DNA of 64,000 nucleotides, from positions 186,001 to 250,000 of the forward strand of contig SMMW01000567.1 in NCBI GenBank assembly GCA_004794655.1, read 5' to 3'. Shown here piece by piece: positions 50,872 to 61,010 of the stretch. This DNA is from Marisa cornuarietis. Its lineage: Eukaryota > Mollusca > Gastropoda > Architaenioglossa > Ampullariidae. The translations under genes and the position numbers were made by a program. Each line of letters begins with the position of its first letter. Within the stretch, counting starts at the first letter, position 1. The notes beneath the pieces were generated by a model. It saw only the letters and a list, made by a program, of their open reading frames with translations. It did not search any database and was not told where the DNA came from.

Positions 50872-51719
50872 ATGCAATAACTAAAATCATCTGAATGTAA
50901 GTCTATATTCACGGCCTATGTTCAGTCCCTGTGGCAACGCCACTGGACCACAACAAGATATACACGCCATCCTTCTCTGTCTTTCTGACCGCCTCCCTTC
51001 ATGCCGTCCTGTGCGACGAGAGGAAGTAGTTCTCACTATAGTCACTAGACTTAAGTTAGGACACACCTATATGCTACGCGACCACATCTTTTACGAGGTG
51101 AACCCCCCACCAGGCTGTTCTTGGTGTCGGGGAATTTTTACAGTTGTACATGTATTAATAAAATGTCCTGGCCTCCAGAGTATCTGACAGCATTTTTTTT
51201 ACAGCCGATTTTTTTGTTCAACCTGTTCCGTCGGCCGCTATTTTTTTCTCTTTTCTTTTTTTTTTCTTTAAAGAGGATAAGATTTTACTATAAGATTTAA
51301 GGTCTTTATATCCTGTTAGATTTTGGTCTGTTTTCTGATTTGTTGGTGGCTTTTGGGGCACAACACTCCTTTTACCTATCACCTATATCACCTATCGTTT
51401 TAAAATTTTGTTCCTTGTGTTTTTAGGTTCTGTTTTTTTTTTGGGGGGGGGGGTGGTGGCGTTTAGGCCACAACGGTCTTTTTTCTGACATATTACGTAC
51501 CATTTTATAATGATGATTCCTTGTGTTGGTTTTTGTTACTAAGAATGTTATTATATTATCTAGAGTACTAGTGTCCTAACCTTTTAATGTATTATTACTT
51601 TTTCTCGCCGTGATCTGACAGTAACCCAATGGTTTGTCAATAAAATGATCAAATGTCAAATGTCGCCGTGATTTAGCCTTATTTGCCGGCACGGTGTAAA
51701 ACACAACCAACCAACCAAC
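50872..51719 (+). mobile_element. 5'-truncated I/Nimb-type LINE with target duplication
   Basis: This 848-bp insertion contains only the end of ORF2: VTRLKLGHTYMLRDHIF, CSWCRGIFTVVHVLIKCPGL. It aligns with the post-RNase H region of the element at 19.5 kb ([37 protein letters not shown]). The T-rich 3' UTR ends TTTGCCGGCACGGTGTAAAA, CACAACC, with three AACC units. CCCGCATCCCAC flanks both sides. It represents a second subfamily of the same LINE group, differing in tail sequence. Confidence 0.85.
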
Positions 51720-51731
51720 CCCGCATCCCAC
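51720..51731. repeat. 12-bp target-site duplication, 3' side
   Basis: This is an exact copy of CCCGCATCCCAC at 50860-50871, directly after the AACC tail. Confidence 0.8.
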
Positions 51732-51870
51732 TATAGCGCGGCGCTGCTTTATGCTCTGTTAATTTTCTAGCAATTTTCACTTAGATTAATCTTCTATCTT
51801 GTCATAATAAATTTGAACGCTCTAATATGTGCACAAAGTTTTTACATTTACCACGCTGGCCATATGAGCT

Positions 51871-54800
51871 TCAAGATACCAGCGCTAAGGTAAAACCCAG
51901 GCTGATGGCCACAATGGCTGCTGAGTACAGGTAGAAGAAGAAGCTGTCGTAGGTTGCCGCCACCGTGATCCAGGTGATATCCTCCACCTGCGACAATTCA
52001 GACAAAGTGTCCAGCTCATTGGTTTTATCTTTGGCGCCCTTTTCCCGATCTCCATTGGGTGACACAGCCACGTGACTGGCGGGAGGTTTGATAGGATGAA
52101 CCTGTTTATGACAAAGGATTCTGAAAGAGCGTGCGAATCTGGTCAGTCGGGCCACCCAGACGGGGACCTGCTGCTCATCGGCGAGATGATAGAGGTGAAG
52201 GGAGTAGATGGCCAGAAAGACAGACACACCGGCCATGACCATCACTATGGCAATATAGATACCTGAACAGCAAAATCAAAAGCAATGTTAATTCACGTGG
52301 AGAGTAGGGTAGGTACTGTGATTAATTTTACGACCGACAAAAGGCCGTCATATGAGATCATATGAAAAAATGGGTCTGATTCAAAAATCGATCATAGTTT
52401 TGAGTTCAAGAAGTATCTCTCATACTGACTGTACTGAACTCGATCTTGAGATCGGCTCATGTCTGGTAGCACTCTTTATTGGATAAAGTGTAACGTATGT
52501 ATGTGAGAATATAATTTACAAATATACATCCGCAACTTAGCTCGAATATCGTAAAAACGTAAAACGTGTGTGTATGAGAGAGAGAGAGAATAAGTAGGAG
52601 TGCGCGTATATTATTTATGCATTGTCGAGCAGCAATAGAAATAAAAGCGAGAGCAGCAGTGTTGTTTGAAATTTGCCGTGCTTTTTAATTTCTGATTGGG
52701 AAGAAAGACGTCGAGCTCGTGAACTCGTTCTCGCACACGTGGAGGACACACCTGCACTAGCACCTGCCCTGCGCGACTACACCTAGATCCCCACCCTTTA
52801 TATCACTCGTCGCTAAGTCTGAGGTAAAAAAAAAATGGCGCTGAATGTGTCAGCAATTATACGAAATAACACGAACTCTGTCAGGCAGGAGCGTAAACCC
52901 AAACAAGCCGGTGAAAGACAAAGACGGCAAGACCATAATAAACGATGCAGGACAAAGAGACCGCTGGATGGAGCACTTCGAAGAGATTCTGAATCGATCT
53001 CATCCACCATCCTTACCTGACATACCACCAGCAACTGCACAACTTCACGTCAACACCAGCTCTGCCACTAAAATAGTAATCATCAAAGCTATCAAAAGCA
53101 TGAAAAATGGCAAAGCAGCAGGCCCGGACAGCATACCTCCAAAAGCACTAAAGACAGACCCAGAAACAACAGCAACAATTTTACAACCCCTCCAACACAA
53201 GATCTGGGAACAGGAGCTAGTCCCAACAGACTAGAAATTAGGCCACCTGGTCGAATTACCAAAGAAAGGAGACCTCTCCCAGTGCAACAACTGGCGGGGG
53301 ATCATGCTGCTGTCCATCCCCAGCAATGTCCTGACAAGGATAATACTAGAGAGACTGAAGAAGGCATTAGACGAGAGACTGAGACCAGAAGCCGCATAAA
53401 CAAGGCCAGGCATGCTTTTAACAGCCTACGCCCCATCTGGAACTCCCGAGCATTATCCCTCCGCAGTAAGACCCGCTTCTTCAACACCAATGTGAAGGCA
53501 GTCCTACTGTATGGCTCCAAAACCTGGAGAGTGACAAACACCATCAACAACAAGCTCCAGACCTTTACCAACCGATGCCTTCGCCATATTTTGGGAATAA
53601 GATTGCCTGAAAAGATCTCCAATAGCAGCCTGTGGAAAAGAACTAACCAGAATGCCACTAGTCAAGATATCAAAAAGCGCAAGTGGGGCTGGATAGGACA
53701 CACCCTGCGCAAACCAGCTGACATCATTACCAGGCAGGCACTTGACTGGAACCCTCAGGGGAAGAGGAGAGTTGGGAGGCCAAATCAGACCTGGAGAAGA
53801 TCAATAGAGAGCGAGGCAAAGGATGCCAGAACCACATGGGCCCAAGTGAGGGGGGACTGCCCAACACCGGGTCCGCTGGTCCTATGCTCCTCGAGGAGTA
53901 ACAAGGATGATGATGATGATGATGATGAGGATGATGATGAGGATGATGATGATGATGTCAGCAGAAATAGGAACGAACCCAGAAGTGACGTCGACTTGGC
54001 AGTTGTGGGCAAGTCTTGCGTCACGAGGGTCAGGATAACGACGTAGGCCAGCAGTGACGTCAGGCAGAACCCGATCTTCTCTCCAGACTCGTTGGGCATG
54101 AGGAAGACCAGCGGGATGAGCAGCGAGTTGACGATCACGGGCAGGATCGTGTTGAGCCCGTAGTAGACGGGCCTGCGTTCGAGTTCAAATTTCAAGGTGA
54201 CTTTGGCATAGGTATAGTCGTCTTCCTCGTATTCCTTGCGTTCAAAGCTAGTGCTCAGCAGACTCCACTCGCCGTTCTCGGAAAAATAGTGAAGCGACAC
54301 ACCTCCATCCTGGAGAGTAATTCCACAAATTGACAATCTTTTTGGTTGGTTGTTTTTTATGTAGTATCTCCAAATTAGGTGCTTTACTTGTCTGTCTGTT
54401 TGTTTGTCTCTCTGGTAATCTGTTTATGCTTTCGGAAAATAAATCTGTTAAACGCAATCATTTTCACTGGGGTTTTTGTGTTTTATTTTGTAATAGAGCA
54501 AAGTAGTGTGTGCTCTGTATAACGGTCTGTAGTTGACTATGGATCAGAAGATTGCTGGTTTGGAAGGTCTGCGTGGGCCTATTGCGGTTTTCTAGGAGAA
54601 GTAGGTATCTGGTTGTTCAAGAAAGGTAACGACAGCTGAATGGCCTTGCTCTAGACATGGAAAACCGGTTCACTACTACTATGGCCATTGAGATTTAGGA
54701 TTCTTCACCTTTTACGTATTTACAGAGATTAAAAGAGTTTTGGAGGTGTTCGATTTAATGCACGCGATCGAATTTTTGATTATTGTTTTTTTCTGTCCAA

Positions 54801-57800
54801 ATTACTTTCTAGCACATCTCTACTGCGTTCCCAGTACCTGCACAGCAAGGTCGAGCTCTTGGATAGTGTAGCCAGCACTTGTTACACTCAGCGAACACGT
54901 CTGAGTATCGAAGGGGAAGTAGCTCAAGACCATGTCACATGACGTCACTATGATGCCAGGCGGGTTCCACGTCACCTGGCCATCGGAGCGCACACGGATG
55001 GGGATGGTGTCTTCGCTGATAGCCGACAGATCATTCACCCTGCAGTAGCAGCAATAACAATAACAGGGTGGGAGCAACAGCAGCAAATGTAGTGGTGCAA
55101 TAGTAGTTTGTAGCAGTAATTAGTAGCAGTAGTTGTTGCTAGTCACAGATTTCAATACTAGTAATTAGTAGTATTAATAGCAAAATGTTAATTTTGGAAT
55201 ACTTATCGTAATGGTGGTGGAGATGTTACTAGCAGAGGTAAGCGGTGCAGACGTAGAATTATTATTGATATTTTTTATTGACTTATATAGAAAACGAACA
55301 GAAAAATAATCGAGTTAGATTATAGATTAGGTGACCAAATCACAATGCTAATTATAGAATAAATGCTTAATGCATTTTTCCAGTAGCTAGCGTGGAGAAG
55401 ATGAGTACGTGGAGTAGGCAGGAAGGGACCTTGCGATCAAGTCAATAGTGACCAATCGAGCTAGCATAAGCTTAGAGGAAGTGACCTGTCACGGTACCAA
55501 CGTGTACAGAAAGTAACCTATCGACTTCAGAAACGTACGAGTTGTCCACGACAAGGGATGGGGTCCACACTTTCTCTGGCAGCACTTGCATCACGGGAAT
55601 GCCCCTCCATGATGTGTTTATCCAGTTCAGACGACCATCCATCCATTTCTATTGACGTAGATTGGGAAACGTTTAGAACAACAGGTCACCTTTTCAAGCT
55701 GTCATTCGTTTCAAAAGATGCAATGTTCTATTTTGGACATTAGCACATAGGGCCTGGTGATCATCACTTTGCGTGGTGCGTAGTAGTCAGCTAAACTGCT
55801 TCAACTTTACGAGTGATTTAGATATACATTAAGCTTTAGCTATCCAGCTAGTTTTTTTCTTTGTATAAACTTTAGTTACTCATAAACAGAAAGCAGTTAA
55901 CAGCGTTAATGTTAAAAGCGTATCAAAAATTACTATCAATCTTGAGTTTAATCATATCTGGAGACTTACCAACGACCACCATCCAGATACTGAAAATTCT
56001 TCATTCTTCATGTCCTGTAATAGCCAAGAAAAACTTCGTCTCATACACTGTATATTAGAGATGTGAAAATATGAAAACTGCAGTGCTTATTTTAATATTT
56101 ATTCTTACTTTGAATACAGTCTTGGTGTTATGCGTAAATTCAATCTGATCGCCAGCAGGATGTACTTTTTTCTGTACACAGTGATGTCTGTAACCTTTTA
56201 TGTCATGAGGTGGTTTTTCAATCAGATTTTGTGAAACAGCATGTTGTACTAAACTCATACTGAATTCAGTTATTAAAGAAAATGGGTATTCTGATAGGCC
56301 TTTAATGTTTATGGACACGAATTTTGGCGTCAGAGTAAAGCTTCTGAAGACTACAATGGCGTTCAGAGGTCGAAAAGAAAGCAATGGAGACAACGTTCAT
56401 CAAATTTACAAGAGTTTTTTTTTCGCACGCTTAGATAAAAGAACTCACCACGAAGTTGATGGAGACCAGGTTAAAGCTCATATTAACGAAAGTTGTGACA
56501 TCAGGACGAACAGACGTTGAATAGTTGTCCAGTAAATATGACCGCAGATTTGTTTCGGAGTCTACAGTAAACATACCCTCGACTGGCCGGCCTATCTCAA
56601 ACAAAATTTAAAATGGCTTACTGATTTACTGACAACTGATTGAAGAAACAAATAAATGGGAGTGTGGGTGGTTTGTTTGTCTGTTTTATTTGGTTGGTTA
56701 GAAGGTTGGCTCGATTGGTTGATTGGTTGTAATAAGAAAGGCAGCATACCAAGGAGACTGCGATCGATGTAAATAGCATGGATAGTTGAAGCAATGACAG
56801 AATTAGTACAGATGATGGATTATCATGACCACTGGGATGAACAATAGTTTACGTAAAATAATAAACAAAACCATGTACGAAATGTAGTAATATATGCTTG
56901 TTTTGTTACGATGTGAAACACACAAACAATCTTTAGAATTAGCTGGGGTCAGTTGCACAACATGTTTCTAAGCCTTAAAACTGTTCTAAAGAAGCAAAAT
57001 CTCTTCTTTGCCATTTAGATGCATTGTACAAGAACATACAAAAAATTGTGCTGACAGGACGGAAAGTCGGACTTAAACAACTTTATCTTACTTAAAGCAG
57101 TTTTAGTTTTAAAAATTCTGAAAGTGTGATGTGCATTTTAAACTAATTATCTAAATAGATTTCAGGCTTAAAAGTGTTTAAAATTAGAACTGTGTTGTGC
57201 AACTGGCCCCAGCTGGATTCTAAATCTGTGCCTGCCCTCGATTCAAACGATGTGAACTGTAGGCGATACCACGTACTTAATAATTACAATAATTTTAACT
57301 TGTGGCAACGCGAAAGATTGAACTATGCTATCGACAGACAACATGCTTTCTGCCACTCCTCAGTGCACGCCTTTTGAGTCCCTTGTCTGACTTACTGCAA
57401 TTAATCTTTTTAAATGACAAAGCTGTACGTGATAATGAAGAAAGACAGATACTCCTTATCGCTCAAAATATCTTTCAAACTTACATTTCTAAGCCACGTA
57501 CACACAAAAGCATCGGCAGTTTGCTCGAGTGAGCAAATACAATCCACCTGAGATCAAGTGTGGGGAAGGCTTTGTATGCAAGGGGGTTGTAAGAACATCG
57601 GCGTATAGAAGGACCATCTGAATAACAACACTGAGTACTATTTGACCACAGTGCACTTTTACACTGATCTCAATAAACTTTTAAATAAAATTACTATTAC
57701 ACACGAGGTAGATTGTGCCAGGTGTTATTGCCTAGGCTCTCGTAAGTAAATTATGTGTGCTATTTAATTTTCTCTGTAGATGTCATTGACTTGGCCGTTG

Positions 57801-58827
57801 TATATGCTATGAAAAGCCAAAATAAAAAGATCTAGAAAGTTCGTCGGAAACGTAAACTTATTGTCGATCTTTTATGGTAGGAGTGGGAAACCGCACTCCC
57901 GTAAAATGTTCAGCGTGAGAAACTTTTGTATTCTGCAAGTCACTTTATCCCCCAGTGAATTCTACAAGAGTTTTAGTTGAGGTTATTCGATGAAGTTTTA
58001 ACAGGTCTACGTGAAGCAGGAGGTAAGGGAAATCAAACCTAATAATATTTTCTTTTTGATTCGTCAGAGACAAGTATAGACCAGAAGTTCAGACGCCACG
58101 TCCAAGTCTTCATAGAAAATAATCGTGTTTAAGATAATAACAAACTACTAATTTTATAAATTAATATACTGTTATAAAATCAAGGACAATTATTTTGTTT
58201 TAAAGAAAGAATACTTTATTGGTCCTGTCTGTGTTAATTCGTTTTCTGTGTCGCGTTCCTTACTTACTTTATTGAATACTTCACAACTGAAGGGACACTT
58301 GAAGGTATTCAAACGCAGCATACTCATGTACACATAAACAATATACATTATGATGTTAAATCCCCTGATCCTCAACAGCCAAAGGGACAAGGTAATGCAA
58401 CAGCTACATCGCTAGTGCCTTGTACCCTCTGGACTAGACGGATTTCCTTATTTTCTATAACATAAATAGGGGAAGGGATTAATATGCAAGGAAGTTAAAA
58501 AAATAAATAAGTTCAGTACAAAAACTATAGTTTTTTGTCAGCCCAATTCAGCGTTACAATGTTCTTTCAAAAATAAATACTGTCACTGGAAGGATAACAA
58601 TCATAGCCCAACGAAAATATTACTGTGCTTAATCGAGACGACCGCTTGGGTCTGCCACTTGTTTTACCACATTCTATCTTTCACCACTTATAACTTTCTG
58701 GAAACAGCCTTATAAACTATGTCCCTATTTATCAGTGTATTTCTAAGAGAGTTATACAAGATAAAGTTTGCTTGCCTGTAACAAGAAATGCCGCTAGTAA
58801 GTAAAACAAATCCGTTGCCAGACTCAT
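51871..58827 (-). CDS. Cys-loop ligand-gated channel subunit (nicotinic-receptor-like, divergent)
   Basis: Minus-strand exons: 58776-58827, 56449-56591, 55970-56014, 55539-55648, 54838-55039, 53979-54309 and 51871-52262, giving 424 residues. A signal peptide (MSLATDLFYLLAAFLVTG) is followed by the extracellular domain. The 45-bp third exon is the size seen in nicotinic receptor genes. The Cys-loop is exact (CDMVLSYFPFDTQTC). M1 (ILPVIVNSLLIPLVFLMP), M2 (EKIGFCLTSLLAYVVILTLV), M3 and M4 are present, and the M3-M4 loop is short. In the family, pentamers of such subunits form acetylcholine-gated cation channels; Glu at M2 -1' fits cation selectivity. Oddities: the loop B Trp is replaced (TSAGYTI), the vicinal Cys pair of loop C is absent, and intron 1 uses a GC donor. 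An in-frame ATG at 59061 could add 78 residues but would bury the signal peptide. It is likely an accessory or non-acetylcholine subunit. Confidence 0.88.
52845..53957 (+). mobile_element. Internally deleted RTE-like LINE in the receptor M2-M3 intron
   Basis: Plus strand, antisense to the receptor. The left part encodes LYEITRTLSGRSVNPNKPVK, RWMEHFEEILNRS, KAAGPDSIPPKALK and GDLSQCNNWRGIMLL, the region before the RT palm. At about 53395 it jumps directly to the C-terminus (NKARHAFNSL, FNTNVKAVLLYGSKTW, KWGWIGHTLRKP, GRPNQTWRRS), so the catalytic core is missing. It ends in a GATGAT tail at 53905-53957. One in-frame stop is also present at 53232. The end of the tail lies only about 20 bp from the splice donor of exon 53979-54309. 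Confidence 0.88.
53905..53957. repeat. (GAT)n microsatellite tail of the RTE-like LINE
   Basis: About 17 GAT units with two GAG interruptions directly follow the end of the RTE-like coding sequence. On the receptor strand it reads as a serine-coding run, which is intronic. Confidence 0.9.
56945..57210. mobile_element. 266-bp MITE with inverted repeats and AGCT duplication
   Basis: The left end GGGGTCAGTTGCACAACATG pairs with the complement of the right end, GGGGCCAGTTGCACAACACA, and pairing continues more weakly (GTTCTAA). AGCT flanks both ends (56941-56944 and 57211-57214). The interior is AT-rich with further inverted stretches and is non-coding. It lies in receptor intron 1. Confidence 0.78.
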
Positions 58828-59061
58828 GGCAGTCAGCAGGTGGTTCAGCAGATTGTTCTCAGTACTGGGAAATATAACTTCGTTTGTAGCTGCAGCAGGC
58901 GTAGCACTGGAGCCTGTACCTCTGTCACTACTGGGTAGGAATGTCTCCACTGGAGCCTGAAGTTGTTCTGGCCTGCCTCTGGCCTGGCCTGACGTAAGGG
59001 AGACAAAAACTCGGAATGGTGCGGTTATCGATCGTAGCGATAGGCTGTATACAGTGTCCAT

Positions 59062-60121
59062 GGTGGAGCAAACACAATCACACCAATGGCTTCATAAATT
59101 GGGGGTGGAATGGGGAGGAAATGGGTGGGCAGACATTTTAATAAAGTAAAGGACAGATCAGGAGGCGTGATTACTGTTTGCTGTCAACAAATCAACGAAA
59201 CGAACTCTGTACGAGATGAAAAGTAGTTTGCAGTAGCAGCAGACATGTTGAAACGTCGTTAGAATAATTATGAAAGCTATACAAAACAATCTGCAGCTCG
59301 CAGATCAGGAGGATATTTTACGTTCAATCAAAGAACAAGAATAAACAGGTAATAATCAGACAGCTGACTACACGTTTGCCAACAAAATGATCTTGCAAAT
59401 ATCGCTTATAACACCAGCTGTTGAAGAGTTACTATTGAAACACGTTTTTTTGCAAACATGAAAACCCATTCCTGCTTTAAATTTCGTAAAACAAATTTGA
59501 GTAGCAGTAGCCTAGTGATTTCAAACCAAAAAGTCGCCGGATTCTCGGATCATTTAGACTGATACGTGGCGCCTGTTCCTTGGCCACCACCTCCTGTCCA
59601 GTATACGGGTACCTGATTTATCAGGAATGGTAAAAATGCGATGGAAGGAGTGAGAAGGGCTCAGCTTTCGCATTCCGTGACAACGCAGTTATCCATTCTT
59701 GCAGTGTTTTTCTTACATCAAGAATATAAAGAGTCCAAACTTTCTAATTACTGACTTACTGGTTCTATTGTACAATTGATTGAGAACACGAGGTCTTTTT
59801 TCAATATCTTCATTATTTGGTTTTCAGATTCTCATAAACAGGACATGCACATATACATGTACTTCATCCTCTGAGCAGAAGGGCAATGGTAAGCTACGAG
59901 AGGTTGTGAGAATCGTTTGCTATGACTGTTTAGTTCTGATACTCTCACTCTAAAGCTCGTATAAGCATTTTTTATACTATTCTTGTTCATAATCTTAATA
60001 TACTTTTGTAGTTATATGCCGTTCATTAAACTTATATAATCTCAAACTGCAAGCTTTTTTGAAGGTAAGTATACTTTTTTGTTGACAATATATCCCCTGT
60101 CTACCCTAAAATTTCTTAGTA
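59062..60121. other. 5' flank of the receptor gene
   Basis: The sequence upstream of the receptor's first ATG codons (58827 or 59061, minus strand) should contain its promoter. No TATA box could be assigned. A SINE-like repeat at about 59.5-59.7 kb is the only element recognised. Confidence 0.4.
59506..59700 (+). repeat. SINE-like repeat with tRNA-like head
   Basis: GTAGCCTAGTGAT resembles a tRNA box A, and CCGGATTCTCGGATC lies where a degenerate box B would be. The body GGTACCTGATTTATCAGG, GGAAGGAGTGAGAAGGGC and TTTCGCATTCCGTGAC shares block order with the repeat at about 29.3-29.5 kb. Confidence 0.45.
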
Positions 60122-61010
60122 TCAAAGAGTTTCACCAGGCACAAGCACAATATTAGCAGAGATAATATGCACGGGAAACCTGGCAATCTCTCCATACACC
60201 TCTGATGTTTTTACTGACATACCTAGGGACCTTTTGAAAGCAAAACGATGGACCTTCTTTAGTGTAGCTACTTTATTTAGTCCCCATATTTCAGAGGCAT
60301 ACAGTGACACAGGCATGATCTGTGAACCGAGCAGTTTGAAAACTATTTTTGCAGAATCGCATAACAGCCTGTTTATTGTGTTACGTAGTTCTGTGGTTCC
60401 TTGTTTAGCTCTTACCGCCAAGTCACTCACAGCATTATTAATACTAAGCATAGTAGAGAATACCAACCCCAGGTATGTGTATGCATTAACTACTTCCATT
60501 TGATGCTTACTATATGACCACTGTTTTCTATATCGCCTCATTTACGAAGAACAACGATTTTAGTGATCTAAGTTGATCTTCAGACAAAGTGCCCAGAACA
60601 GGAAACTTTCTGTTGCATTTATTCGTCCAGAATGGTTACGATGGTGATCAAAGACCAGTATTTTGGTAGGTGCTGTCACAAATGGGTCTTTAAGGTCATT
60701 TTTGTACGTTAATGTTAAGGCATTATTAGGGGAGCAATCATAGTTTGTCTCATTTCTCTGACTGCCTGCAAGGGGTGGAACATGGCTGTATTCTCAGCCC
60801 AACACTTCCCTCGTTATTTATAAACCCATTAGCTCGAGACATACTGTCTACAGCAAACACGGTCTCTCCTTAACATCAAATCAGTAGAACGTTTCCTTTT
60901 GCTATTTGATGATGACAGTGTCACTCGTTTGCAAAATCAGTTAAGCACTCTGTGTCGAGCAGCCCAGCGAATTTGCCTGAGAGAGATGGAACTCTAAAAG
61001 ACTTCCAGAA
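60122..61010 (-). mobile_element. LINE fragment with inverted 5' part (twin-priming structure)
   Basis: The minus strand 60122-60600 encodes the RT thumb and C-terminal part: LKINLD, then RRYRKQWSYSKHQMEVVNAY, TYLGLVFSTMLSINNAVSDL and PVSLYASEIWGLNKV. The plus strand at about 60690-61000 encodes the part that should precede it: LYVNVKALLGEQ, DCLQGVEHGCILSPTLPSLF, INPLARDILST, VERFLLLFDDDSVTRLQNQL and STLCRAAQRICLRE, with frameshifts. One element is thus split into two opposite orientations meeting near 60.6 kb. Old and non-functional. Confidence 0.75.

Noticed and set aside
52848..53963. TGTCAGCA at both ends of the RTE-like LINE as a target duplication
   Set aside because: The left copy appears to fall inside LINE coding sequence (before QLYEITR), so the 8-bp match is probably chance.
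53785..53978. Poly-serine extension of the receptor frame past the M2 exon
   Set aside because: It is read-through into the intron and the GAT tail of the LINE. The GT at 53977-53978 and the phase-matched M3 exon at 52262 explain the frame better.
58828..59061. 78-residue N-terminal extension of the receptor from ATG 59061
   Set aside because: It would place a Ser/Pro/Gln-rich segment before the signal peptide. The ATG at 58827 directly precedes a good hydrophobic leader.
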